64,000 nucleotides of DNA from Psychroserpens jangbogonensis (GTDB lineage Bacteria > Bacteroidota > Bacteroidia > Flavobacteriales > Flavobacteriaceae): NCBI RefSeq assembly GCF_000797465.1, contig NZ_JSWG01000008.1, forward strand, positions 62,001 through 126,000, written 5' to 3'. Below the pieces are notes generated by a model that had not been told where the DNA came from, searched no databases, and saw nothing but the letters and a program-made list of their open reading frames with translations. The position numbers were made by a program, and so were the translations under genes. Shown one piece after another: positions 34,546 to 42,620 of the stretch (positions within the stretch are counted from its first letter, which is position 1; each line of letters starts with the position of its first letter).

Positions 34546-35034
34546 TTACATGCCTGATTTAAGAGGAGTTGCTGTTGTACTCATATCTCGAATACAAATA
34601 TACTTTCCATCTCGTTTCTCAAAATAGGACATATAATTTCCGTTATCCAATTCTTTACCAGAAGCATCGAATTCGGTCCACGAACCAATCTCAACAGCAA
34701 TATTGCCTTCAGCAAATAAGTCTACAACCTTGTATACATTATAATTTGTAGTGGTGTCTTTAGCTATCTCTTTTGCAATATTGTCTCTTATGGCATTCCT
34801 TCCAAAAAGAGGTTGTTCGTTTTGACCATAACTAATAGCGTTCTTGTCGTAATACGCAGCTACTGCATCGGCATCTTTAGCCTTTTGTCCTGCAGCATAG
34901 CCATCTTCCATTGCTTGGATTTCGGTCTTAACTTTTTCCATGTCAATAACTTCTTCTTTTTCTGTGTCTGCACAGGCTGAAAAAATTAAAGCCGTAAGTA
35001 CTAGAAACCCAAATAATTTAATGTTTTTTCTCAT
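34546..35034 (-). CDS. Lipoprotein with SnoaL/NTF2-like (DUF4440) fold
   Basis: 162 aa from the ATG at 35034 (MRKNIKLFGFLVLTALIFSAC); the lipobox Cys is residue 21, so a longer upstream start is rejected. The rest matches the NTF2-like/DUF4440 cone fold: MEDGYAAGQKAKDADAVAAYY near the N-terminus, then LFGRNAIRDNIAKEI and EIGSWTEFDASGK, ending GKYICIRDMSTTATPLKS. Such secreted single-domain proteins are usually of unknown ligand. It lies outside the island, just past the displaced terminator, and converges on it. Confidence 0.85.
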   Translation of the reverse strand: MRKNIKLFGFLVLTALIFSACADTEKEEVIDMEKVKTEIQAMEDGYAAGQKAKDADAVAAYYDKNAISYGQNEQPLFGRNAIRDNIAKEIAKDTTTNYNVYKVVDLFAEGNIAVEIGSWTEFDASGKELDNGNYMSYFEKRDGKYICIRDMSTTATPLKSGM

Positions 35035-35067
35035 AATAGTTATGTATTGTGTTGGTTTAGACAACAA

Positions 35068-35493
35068 TATACAACTTAAGCATGTGGATAATGTAGTTAA
35101 TTGCTATTATCACAGATATAATTGACGAAAAAATAGACTAACAAGGTATAGAATTGGCCTCATTGTGAAGTAATTACTGACTTTTAAGAATTATTGTGAC
35201 TTTTTGGAAAAATTGGTGTCTTAATAGTAAAGGGTATATAATCATCCTTGAATAATGAAACATAAAGTAAGTCCTTAAATGCGGATCTCTAAAAAGAAAC
35301 ATTAAGAAAAAAAACTCCAGAGTCAGATAATTATCTGAATCAATATCGAAATACGATCGAAGTGTTTCGATATTTTTGTTTTAGAATCTAATGGAATGAA
35401 ACCAAATTTTAATACTGAAAAACGATAAAAACAATCACAAAATCTATTTTTTTTTAACTATATAAGATAAAAGAGTATTTTATCTTATATTCG
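35068..35493. other. Non-coding stretch with three inverted repeats
   Basis: There is no gene here. It holds a 16-bp palindrome TCAGATAATTATCTGA (35323-35338), a hairpin ATATCGAAA/TTTCGATAT followed by T-rich DNA (35343-35380, terminator-like on the plus strand), and the 12-bp inverted repeat at 35461-35489 just before the oxidase gene. What the plus-strand terminator ends is unknown. Confidence 0.5.
35461..35489 (+). promoter_or_regulatory. 12-bp inverted repeat before the multicopper oxidase
   Basis: TATAAGATAAAA and TTTTATCTTATA flank GAGTA. It lies 34 bp before the oxidase ATG. It could be an operator or a 5'-UTR hairpin; there is no T-run for termination. Confidence 0.45.
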
Positions 35494-35523
35494 ATGAATG
35501 TACTACAAAAAAAGGTTCTTGTT

Positions 35524-37182
35524 ATGAAAAAAATCCTATTTACATTATTCGTTTTTACTATCCATCAAATAGTCGCACAACCGTTTACAACGCCATTACC
35601 AATACCTCCAACACTAAGTGGACCAGTATTTAATTTAAACGTCAGCCCTTCTACTAAGCAATTTAAACCTGGAACCATTACTAATACGTTTGGTGTTAAC
35701 ACGAACTATTTAGGGCCAACTTTATTAATGGATTCTGGAGATTTTGTCACTATTAACGTTACCAATAACTTATCTGAAATTACCACTATGCATTGGCATG
35801 GCATGCACATTCCAGCCATTGATGATGGTGGTCCACACTCCCCTATTAGTCCAGGCGAAACATGGTCACCAGATTTTACGGTCATGAACAAAGCTTCGGT
35901 TTACTGGTATCATCCACACACAATGGGACTTACTAATCTGCATGTTTCTCTAGGTATTGCCGGGTTTATTATTGTATCTGATCCTGAAGAAGCTGCCTTA
36001 ACCTTGCCTCGTACTTATGGTGTTGATGATATACCTATTGTGATTCAAACAAAACTATTAGATAACGATAATCAAGTTCAAATATCATCTCAAATGGATA
36101 GTATATCTATGGTGAATGGAGAAATAAAACCATATGTAAATGCACCAGCACAAATGGTACGTTTTAGAGCATTGAATGGCTCATCATCCAGAACTCTCAA
36201 TATTGGAACTGACGACAATAGAACACTTTACCAAATATCTTCTGATGGCGGATTATTAGAAAACCCAGTACCATTGACAAGAATCCTATTGTCTAATGGT
36301 GAACGTGCAGAGTTTTTAATGGATTTAACTAGTGAAAGTATTGGTAGTACCTTTCAGTTTAAAAGTTATATGTCTGAAATGCCTGCAAATATAGAAGGTG
36401 GTGCAGGTTCCGCAGGACATCCTAATCCGTTATTTGGTACTGATTGGAGTTTTATGGAAGTAAAAGTTGTTACTCAAACCGCAAGTCCAGTGACTACTTT
36501 CCCGGGTACTATGACAACCTTAACTCCATTTCTAGAAGGCGATGCTGCCGTAACTAGACCAATGGAATTATCAAATAATGCTCAAATTAATGGAGAAACC
36601 ATGGACATGAATGTTATTAATGAAGTTATTGAACTTGATGATATAGAAATTTGGACGATTACAAATGTGACTGGAATAGCACACCCTTTTCATGTTCATG
36701 ATGTTCAGTTTTACATTCTTGATAGAGATAATGGTGGTGGACCTGTACCTCCTTTTGCTACTGAATCTGGACTAAAGGATACTGTTTTAGTTGAAGCCGG
36801 TGAAACTGTTAGAATTATTTCAAAATTTGAAGACTATGCAGATGAAGTTATACCATACATGTATCATTGTCACAATTTAATTCACGAAGACTATGGAATG
36901 ATGGGACAATTCACTGTTGTGGATTCAACTCTAGGTACTGCAGAAGTATTAAACACAACAGTCACCATTTTCCCAAATCCAACCACCGATTTTTTAAATT
37001 TAAGCATTCCGGAATATTATGATGTTGAAGGCATCATTATATTTGATGTAAATGGAAAAGAAATTCTTAATATTTCCTCTCCTATCAAGCTCATCGATCT
37101 AAGCGATTTGTCTTCTGGTGTATATCTATTAAAAGTATTTACTGCGCAAGGAGAAGTATCAAAAAAAATATTAAAGGACTAA
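35524..37182 (+). CDS. Multicopper oxidase with type IX secretion C-terminal domain
   Basis: 552 aa from the ATG at 35524 (MKKILFTLFVFTIHQIVAQ is the signal peptide). The four copper-binding segments are intact: MHWHGMH (about residue 89), WYHPHT (about 130), HPFHVHD (about 386) and YHCHNLIHEDYGMMG (about 445). The last ~75 residues (VTIFPNPTTDFLNLS ... GVYLLKVFTAQGE) form a Por secretion/T9SS sorting domain, so the enzyme is exported across the outer membrane. It probably oxidises cuprous ions or phenolics with oxygen reduction; the exact substrate is not predictable. It is a single-gene unit with a downstream hairpin at 37250-37276. Confidence 0.93.
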   Translation: MKKILFTLFVFTIHQIVAQPFTTPLPIPPTLSGPVFNLNVSPSTKQFKPGTITNTFGVNTNYLGPTLLMDSGDFVTINVTNNLSEITTMHWHGMHIPAIDDGGPHSPISPGETWSPDFTVMNKASVYWYHPHTMGLTNLHVSLGIAGFIIVSDPEEAALTLPRTYGVDDIPIVIQTKLLDNDNQVQISSQMDSISMVNGEIKPYVNAPAQMVRFRALNGSSSRTLNIGTDDNRTLYQISSDGGLLENPVPLTRILLSNGERAEFLMDLTSESIGSTFQFKSYMSEMPANIEGGAGSAGHPNPLFGTDWSFMEVKVVTQTASPVTTFPGTMTTLTPFLEGDAAVTRPMELSNNAQINGETMDMNVINEVIELDDIEIWTITNVTGIAHPFHVHDVQFYILDRDNGGGPVPPFATESGLKDTVLVEAGETVRIISKFEDYADEVIPYMYHCHNLIHEDYGMMGQFTVVDSTLGTAEVLNTTVTIFPNPTTDFLNLSIPEYYDVEGIIIFDVNGKEILNISSPIKLIDLSDLSSGVYLLKVFTAQGEVSKKILKD

Positions 37183-37249
37183 AGTCTTACTGGATTATAA
37201 ACAGGAAATTGTTTAGCAAGATTGCAATTAAAACGTGATACAAGTAGGT

Positions 37250-37285
37250 GTATGATTAACTAAAAGCTAATCATACATATTTAGT
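37250..37285 (+). terminator. Terminator after the multicopper oxidase
   Basis: GTATGATTA (37250-37258) pairs with TAATCATAC (37268-37276), and a T run follows a few bases later. It lies between the oxidase and the convergent CBS gene. Confidence 0.6.
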
Positions 37286-37304
37286 TTTTTTGTTTGGAAT
37301 ACTT

Positions 37305-37703
37305 TTATCCTAATGAATGTTCGGCAACTAGTTTCACGAAATCCATGGAACTAATCATTCCTTTGATTTTTCCATCTTCCATCGCAACTATATGATGTAC
37401 ATCATGTCTTAACATCATTTTCGCTGCTGCATTAGCACTTGAATCTGTATGAATAACATGAACATTGGAAGACGTCATTACATCCTCTACAATCGCACTA
37501 CTGCTTACTTCTTTGCTTATATCTGTTGCAGTAATAATGCCACGAATAGTGATTTCAACATTTGGTGTTTCATTAGAATACGAGATAATAGGGATGGCAT
37601 GAATTCCTTTTTCCTTCATAAGTGCCCTAATTTCTCTAACGCTATTTCCACCTGTAGCAGTAGTTACAGGAGTAGACATAAAATCTTTTACTTGTATTCG
37701 CAT
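37305..37703 (-). CDS. CBS-domain pair protein
   Basis: 132 aa, two CBS motifs in tandem (about residues 5-62 and 70-128) with nothing else: VKDFMSTPVTTATGGNSVREIRALMKEKG followed by VEDVMTSSNVHVIHTDSSANAAAKMML. Each has the typical G-I/M-I-T/S-x-x-D ending (GIITATD, GMISSMD). Such Bateman modules bind adenine nucleotides and serve as energy sensors for partner proteins not visible here. It converges with the oxidase gene, and its start lies 250 bp from the pseudouridine synthase. Confidence 0.9.
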   Translation of the reverse strand: MRIQVKDFMSTPVTTATGGNSVREIRALMKEKGIHAIPIISYSNETPNVEITIRGIITATDISKEVSSSAIVEDVMTSSNVHVIHTDSSANAAAKMMLRHDVHHIVAMEDGKIKGMISSMDFVKLVAEHSLG

Positions 37704-37956
37704 AACTAATGTTTTAAATTAATAATAGTTGACAATCCGCTTAATTTGTAGTAAAAATAAGATTCTGGAAGCCTACTTCATATGATAAAAATCATGTTTA
37801 GCCGGACAACTTAGATCTGCTTGAGTATTTCGAGTTGTTATTTTATGCCGCTCTGCAATGATAAAACAGAACACTTTTATAAATTGAATTCCTTCAAGTT
37901 CGTTATCTTTTACTAATTTAGACTTAACATATTCAACCAAATCACATACGAACAGG

Positions 37957-38841
37957 TTGGTGAAAAATAAAAGCAGAATCAATTCAATAGAAACACATAT
38001 TGTTCCCACTGTCCCTTCTCCTATTCGGCTTCAAGAATATGGTGTTGGTATTTTCATTGCAGCTTTAACAAAATCAGCATTGAAAAAAGCACTCAAGAAA
38101 AAATTTATTAAGGTTAATGATGTCATTGCAACTTCAGCTACTTTAATAACTGGAGGAGAATGCATATGCTTATCTATTCCAGAAGAAGTCAATCCGAATA
38201 CGAAACTAATCTTTCCTCTTAAAGTTTTATTTGAAGATGAATATTTAGCAGTTATTCATAAACCTGCTGGTATTTTGGTTAGTGGCAATAGTTTTAAAAC
38301 TATTGCTAATGCCTTAGCTCAAAACATTCAACGAAGTAGTCTTCCAGATGCTACAAAACCTCAGCCTGTTCATAGATTAGATTATGCGACCACAGGTATT
38401 TTATTGGTTGGAAAAACGAGTAGCAGTATTCGCGAATTAAATAAAATGTTTGAGGACAAAACGATTGAGAAAACATATTATGCAGTTACTATTGGAGACA
38501 TGAACGATCAAGGAAAAATTATTTCAGAAATTGATAGTAAGAAATCGCAATCCAATTATAAACTATTCGAATCAGTTTCCTCAAAAAGATTCGGCAAACT
38601 CAATTTGGTTGAATTGAAACCTCAAACAGGTAGAAGACATCAATTGCGTAAACATCTTTCTAGTATTGGATTTCCTATCCTAGGAGATAAAGAATATGGA
38701 ATTGAACCTTTAATTTTAATTGGCAAAGGCTTGTATTTACATGCCTATTCTTTAAATTTCAAACATCCATTTACAAAAGAAGAATTCTATTTAAAAGATG
38801 AACTTCCTAAACGATTTATGAAATTATTTTCTACTAAATAA
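37957..38841 (+). CDS. RluA-family RNA pseudouridine synthase with S4 domain
   Basis: 294 aa; GTG start at 37957, no ATG fits. An N-terminal S4-like RNA-binding domain (RLQEYGVGIFIAALTKSALKKALKKKFIKVN), then the catalytic core: HRLDYATTGILLVGKT with the essential Asp in HRLD (about residue 131), and LKPQTGRRHQLRKHLSSIG as motif III. It isomerises uridine to pseudouridine in rRNA or tRNA; the RNA target is unresolved. It is divergent from the CBS gene, and the intervening 250 bp show no clear gene. Confidence 0.9.
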   Translation: MVKNKSRINSIETHIVPTVPSPIRLQEYGVGIFIAALTKSALKKALKKKFIKVNDVIATSATLITGGECICLSIPEEVNPNTKLIFPLKVLFEDEYLAVIHKPAGILVSGNSFKTIANALAQNIQRSSLPDATKPQPVHRLDYATTGILLVGKTSSSIRELNKMFEDKTIEKTYYAVTIGDMNDQGKIISEIDSKKSQSNYKLFESVSSKRFGKLNLVELKPQTGRRHQLRKHLSSIGFPILGDKEYGIEPLILIGKGLYLHAYSLNFKHPFTKEEFYLKDELPKRFMKLFSTK

Positions 38842-39023
38842 GACTTATGCCAAAATCATGTAAAATGGTTCCTTTGTTATCCTCCCACTAGAAAAATCAT
38901 ACGAATTTCACTCTGGCTAGTTTTCTTTTACTAATTTAGTTTCTGCTAACGCAACACAGGAGCAAATCGACCTAGACAGATAAACCATATTTGATCACGT
39001 TAACTGCAATTTGGGAAAATTAT

Positions 39024-39833
39024 ATGAAAAGTAAAATTCGGCAAACCTTAGCTAAACTAGGTTATTATACAAAACCAGATTTCATAATTATTGGAGCTCA
39101 AAAATCAGGTACCACTGGATTGTTTGACATTCTTGATAAACATTCGTGTATTGCTTCTTCAGCGATGAAGGAAGTACATTATTTTGATAATGATGAATGG
39201 TTTAATAATAATAAGATTTTTGAGTATCATTCCGTATTTCCATTACCTTATAAGTTGAATGCAAAATCAAAAGCATTTGAGGCCAGCCCTATGTATATAT
39301 ATCATCCAGAAGTAGCTTCTAGATTACATCATTACAATCCGAACCTTAAACTCATACTTTCACTAAGAGAACCAGCTCAAAGGGCTTTTTCAGCATGGAC
39401 AATGTATCATCATCATTTTAAAACTGGTAAATATTCCTATTTACACGATCCACGAACATTCTCTGAAGCCATAGCTGAAGAGATTATTGGTATTGAAAAA
39501 GAATCTTACTATACAAACCCTATATCTTATGTAAAACGAGGTATCTACCATCTTCAAATAGAGAAATATCTAGAATATTTCAAAAAAGAACAATTACTGA
39601 TTTTTGAAGCAAATACTTTGAGAAAACAACCTGACCAAGTATTAAAAACCATACAAGATTTTATTGATGTACCTCATGAAAAACTAGACTTTATAAGTTC
39701 AAACTCGAGTAAATTAAATGAGAAGGACAAGTACAAAAATGACATCATAAGTTTACAAGAATTTTATAAACCATATAACGAAAAACTGTTTAATCTTCTT
39801 GGTGAAAGATATGATTGGAATTCTAATGAATAA
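39024..39833 (+). CDS. Sulfotransferase family protein
   Basis: 269 aa from the ATG at 39024 (MKSKIRQTLAKLGYYT). The 5'-phosphosulfate binding loop FIIIGAQKSGTTGLFDIL (about residues 20-37) and the 3'-phosphate motif LILSLREPAQRAFSAW (about 108-123) identify a PAPS-dependent sulfotransferase of the heparan N-sulfotransferase-like type. The C-terminal YNEKLFNLLGERYDW is also typical. It probably sulfates a surface polysaccharide or lipid. It is a monocistronic gene, preceded by an in-frame TTG at 38991 that is not preferred. Confidence 0.9.
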   Translation: MKSKIRQTLAKLGYYTKPDFIIIGAQKSGTTGLFDILDKHSCIASSAMKEVHYFDNDEWFNNNKIFEYHSVFPLPYKLNAKSKAFEASPMYIYHPEVASRLHHYNPNLKLILSLREPAQRAFSAWTMYHHHFKTGKYSYLHDPRTFSEAIAEEIIGIEKESYYTNPISYVKRGIYHLQIEKYLEYFKKEQLLIFEANTLRKQPDQVLKTIQDFIDVPHEKLDFISSNSSKLNEKDKYKNDIISLQEFYKPYNEKLFNLLGERYDWNSNE

Positions 39834-39957
39834 TATATTAGTCAAATAGAGCAGTCTGTATTGCTTATTATTTAAGATGATTTGTCCAAAAACTAATCGG
39901 CTTTTCAATTATTAAACTTCTATTAAAGTGTTAAACTTTTGTAAATTCACAAATCAT

Positions 39958-39975
39958 ATGTTGTATATGCAACAT
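39958..39975 (+). promoter_or_regulatory. MarR operator, copy 1, overlapping the -33 element
   Basis: The palindrome ATGTTGTATATGCAACAT is identical to 40411-40428. Its TTG at 39961-39963 is followed after exactly 19 bp by TATGTTTG (39983-39990), a perfect Bacteroidota promoter, so the operator would cover the -33 region of the marR promoter. Confidence 0.85.
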
Positions 39976-39982
39976 TTATTTG

Positions 39983-39990
39983 TATGTTTG
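39983..39990 (+). promoter_or_regulatory. marR promoter -7 element TATGTTTG
   Basis: A full TAnnTTTG match with 19-bp spacing from the TTG at 39961. The ATG of the MarR gene (39995) lies where transcription should start, so the mRNA is predicted to be leaderless or nearly so. Confidence 0.8.
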
Positions 39991-39994
39991 CATT

Positions 39995-40396
39995 ATGAAA
40001 TATGAATTACATCATTGTATAAGTTCAAGGTTAAGAAAACTAGCTAGAATAGCAGATGGTCATATGCGTAATTGCTTAAAGGAGTTTGGAATAACTGAAA
40101 ACCAAATGACCATATTATTTGCTTTAAGTAAACTAGGTAAAGTAGAACAAGGCAAAATTGGTGAAGCTTTGGTCCTGGAAAGATCTACGGTAAGTAGAAA
40201 TGTAAAACTACTAGAAAAGCAAAAACTGGTAAGAAAAACAACTGCCTATCGTCCTGAAATAGAATTGACAAATAAAGGAATCGCGCTGGTAAATGAACTA
40301 ATTCCTCATTGGGAAAAAGTTATGGATTCTTATATCGACTTGTTAGGCGATTATGGAACAGCTCCACTCGAAAAATTAGAACAACGCCTAAAATAA
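39995..40396 (+). CDS. MarR family transcriptional regulator
   Basis: 133 aa from the ATG at 39995 (MKYELHHCISSRLRKLAR). Winged helix: LGKVEQGKIGEALVLERSTVSRNVKLLEKQKLVRKTTAYRPEIELTNKG, with the recognition helix in ERSTVSRNVKLLEK. The protein is the first gene of an operon with a small membrane protein, an alpha/beta hydrolase and an NmrA-like protein. It probably represses through the two identical palindromes at 39958 and 40411. Cys8 near the N-terminus is a candidate for redox or ligand sensing, which is inference. Confidence 0.9.
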   Translation: MKYELHHCISSRLRKLARIADGHMRNCLKEFGITENQMTILFALSKLGKVEQGKIGEALVLERSTVSRNVKLLEKQKLVRKTTAYRPEIELTNKGIALVNELIPHWEKVMDSYIDLLGDYGTAPLEKLEQRLK

Positions 40397-40410
40397 AAAA
40401 TTTAATAACA

Positions 40411-40428
40411 ATGTTGTATATGCAACAT
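40411..40428 (+). promoter_or_regulatory. MarR operator, copy 2
   Basis: ATGTTGTATATGCAACAT, the exact repeat of 39958-39975, lies between the marR stop and the ATG of the next gene (40436). No -7 octamer is found here, so it may act as a roadblock or secondary operator. Confidence 0.8.
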
Positions 40429-40435
40429 ATAAATT

Positions 40436-40720
40436 ATGAAACAACCAAACATAAAATCCGATTCTGAACCTTCAGTAAAATTAGTTTCAAATACAACACC
40501 TCAAAAACCCATTTATTGGAAACAGGTTTTAATTACAACTTTAACTGTTTATCCATTACTTATGATAATACAGTGGTTACTAAATTTACTAACTCCTATG
40601 CAAAGTATTCCCAAAGAATTAGCTGTATTAATTGCAGTCTCTGCCGTAGCTGCATTAATGGTTTTTCCCATCATGCCATTAACCATGAAATTCGTAGGAT
40701 CATGGTTGTACAAAAAGTAA
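40436..40720 (+). CDS. Small two-helix membrane protein
   Basis: 94 aa. A polar N-terminus (MKQPNIKSDSEPSVKLVSNTTPQKP) is followed by two helices, KQVLITTLTVYPLLMIIQWLLNLLTP and KELAVLIAVSAVAALMVFPIMPLTM. It ends with FVGSWLYKK. The arrangement resembles the C-terminal membrane part of the COG3224 monooxygenase proteins, but without the enzymatic domain. Second gene of the MarR operon; its role is unknown. Confidence 0.7.
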   Translation: MKQPNIKSDSEPSVKLVSNTTPQKPIYWKQVLITTLTVYPLLMIIQWLLNLLTPMQSIPKELAVLIAVSAVAALMVFPIMPLTMKFVGSWLYKK

Positions 40721-40748
40721 ATTTTCCAATTAGATAAATAACAATAAA

Positions 40749-41618
40749 ATGAAAACAGAAACCATAACAAAACAGAATCATTTACTCGATACAAAGACAG
40801 TAATACTCAAAAAAAACAACAGGATTATTCGCTATGCTGAGTTGGGTAACAAGTCAAAACCGACAATTATATTATTGCATGGAGTTCCCGAAAATTTACA
40901 TGCTTGGTATGCTGTCGCTCCTAAACTCTCAAACGATTATCACGTCTTGGCAATAGATTGGCCAGGTTTTGGTGGAAGTGAGCCACTTGGTTCGTCAGAA
41001 TCCTATAATTCACAAAACTTTGCTGATATAGTAATTGACTTTATGGGTACAATGAAGATTAAACAAACCATTTTGTTAGCTTCAGATATTGCTCTATTAC
41101 CAGCACTTTTGATTGGTCTTGAACAACCTGAACTAGTTTCGAAACTTATAGTTATGGATGGCATTCCGTTTCCAAGAAAACAATATGCGTCTTGGGAACT
41201 AAATAGTTTTGCCAGAAAGGGTTCAATCATAGGAAAAGCTTTAGTTCGCTGGTTTCCTGGTATAGCCGCTCAAACAGCCTATCTCAAGGGTTTTTACAGA
41301 GGGCATTCTATTCCTAAAGAAGTTCGCAAAGAATTTTCGATAGATGGTAAAAGCGAACATACCAAAGATGCATTTCTGTCTTATTTTCAAAACTTTCACA
41401 TTGGACAATCCTATTTTGAACAAAATACTCACAAACTACTTACACCAGTATTGGTTGTATGGGGCAAATATGATCGCTTCATTAATATCAAACTTGCACA
41501 CGAGATTGTTGAGAAGCTCCCAAACGCTAAACTCGAAATAATTGACAAATCTGGTCATTATGTACATATGGATAAGCCTATGGCATTAGTAAAAGCAATA
41601 ACAAATTTTTTAAACTAG
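40749..41618 (+). CDS. Alpha/beta-fold hydrolase with Asp nucleophile (dehalogenase/epoxide-hydrolase-like)
   Basis: 289 aa. Oxyanion motif LLHGVPENLHAWY (residues 42-54), strand AIDWPGFGGSEPLG, and the nucleophile elbow ILLASDIALLPA. There the expected Ser in G-x-S-x-G is replaced by Asp113 (small-x-Asp-x-small), as in haloalkane dehalogenases and epoxide hydrolases. Acid WGKYDRF and His SGHYVHMDKP complete a plausible Asp-Asp-His triad. It likely detoxifies halogenated or epoxide compounds; the substrate is unknown. Third gene in the MarR operon, 28 bp after the membrane protein. Confidence 0.85.
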   Translation: MKTETITKQNHLLDTKTVILKKNNRIIRYAELGNKSKPTIILLHGVPENLHAWYAVAPKLSNDYHVLAIDWPGFGGSEPLGSSESYNSQNFADIVIDFMGTMKIKQTILLASDIALLPALLIGLEQPELVSKLIVMDGIPFPRKQYASWELNSFARKGSIIGKALVRWFPGIAAQTAYLKGFYRGHSIPKEVRKEFSIDGKSEHTKDAFLSYFQNFHIGQSYFEQNTHKLLTPVLVVWGKYDRFINIKLAHEIVEKLPNAKLEIIDKSGHYVHMDKPMALVKAITNFLN

Positions 41619-41643
41619 ATAAATAACAAATAAAAAGTAAATT

Positions 41644-42528
41644 ATGGAAACACAAATTCTAATTACCGGAGCAACCGGAACAACAAGTCAATATGCCATT
41701 CAACATTTAGTTGACAAAGGCATAAAAGTAAGAGCAATGGTAAGAACTATTGACGATAGAAGTAAACATCTTGAAACACTTGGTATTGAAATCGTAAAAG
41801 GAGATTTTCTCGATATTGATTCGTTAAGACTTGCATTAAAAGGTGTCAACAGAGCATTTTTTTGTTACCCTTTCGCAGATCATTTACCTAAAGCTGCTGC
41901 CTATTTTGCAAAAGCCGCAAAGGAAGAAAATGTTGAAATGGTAGTAGAAATGTCCCAAATGGGAGCGCATGAGAATACGCCAAGTCCTGCAACACAAAAC
42001 CATCTAATTACAGAAAGTATTTTAGATTGGGCAGATGTTGGAGCTGTACATATCAGACCAGGTTTATTTGCTTGGAACTATTTAGGTTTTGCAGCACCAA
42101 CGGTAGCGACTCAGCAAAAATTTTATTATCCAAATTCAGAAGCTAATTATACTATTATTCATCCAAAAGATATAGGAGAAGTTGTTGCCGAAATTTTAAG
42201 TGATGATGAACTGGAGAAGCATATTGGAAAACGATATGACCTAACCGGAAATAAAACATATAGCGCTTCTGATGTCGCACAAAGCATTGGTGAGATCATA
42301 AATCAGGATATAGAATATATTCCAATTACCGTTGATCAATGGATTGAAGCCATTAAAGATCATCCATCTATTAATCCGTTTTTAGCAAAACATTTACGAG
42401 AATTTAGTAGTGAAGTATCAGATGGAAGATTCAATAGAACGACGACTGTTGTTAAAGACATTACAGGCCATGAGCCAAGAACTTTTGAACAATACATTAA
42501 AGAACATGAAGCTGCATTTATAAACTAA
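41644..42528 (+). CDS. NmrA/SDR-a5-like NAD(P)-binding protein
   Basis: 294 aa. The NAD(P) loop TGATGTTSQYAIQHLVDKG (about residues 8-26) with R-A-M-V-R-T following marks the atypical short-chain dehydrogenase/NmrA group, in which the catalytic Tyr-x-x-x-Lys is usually missing and the protein senses the NADP(H) ratio or acts as quinone/nitro reductase. Here MSQMGAHENTPS takes the catalytic region. Last gene of the MarR operon, ending 16 bp before a strong bidirectional hairpin. Confidence 0.88.
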   Translation: METQILITGATGTTSQYAIQHLVDKGIKVRAMVRTIDDRSKHLETLGIEIVKGDFLDIDSLRLALKGVNRAFFCYPFADHLPKAAAYFAKAAKEENVEMVVEMSQMGAHENTPSPATQNHLITESILDWADVGAVHIRPGLFAWNYLGFAAPTVATQQKFYYPNSEANYTIIHPKDIGEVVAEILSDDELEKHIGKRYDLTGNKTYSASDVAQSIGEIINQDIEYIPITVDQWIEAIKDHPSINPFLAKHLREFSSEVSDGRFNRTTTVVKDITGHEPRTFEQYIKEHEAAFIN

Positions 42529-42544
42529 GAAGTAACAGTTTTAT

Positions 42545-42577
42545 AAAAGTAAGCACTCTTTTATAGTGCTTACTTTT
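42545..42577. terminator. Bidirectional terminator
   Basis: AAAAGTAAGCACT (42545-42557) pairs with AGTGCTTACTTTT (42565-42577), a 13-bp stem between the NmrA gene and the convergent DJ-1-like gene. A related hairpin stands after the RidA gene (about 46363-46395). Confidence 0.85.
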
Positions 42578-42620
42578 ATTGTTTTAATATGAATGACACC
42601 TTTAATCGCAGTCAAAATTT
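42578..42620 (-). pseudogene. Remnant of the 3' end of a RidA-family gene
   Basis: The minus strand here matches the last ~13 codons of the RidA gene at 46395-46853, together with its terminator hairpin (about 75% over ~80 bp by eye). The frame is disrupted, and nothing of the rest of the gene remains. It begins directly after the stop of the DJ-1-like gene. Confidence 0.4.

Noticed and set aside
37773-38009. 78-aa open frame on the minus strand
   Set aside because: It overlaps the start of the pseudouridine synthase in the opposite direction and shows no recognisable features.
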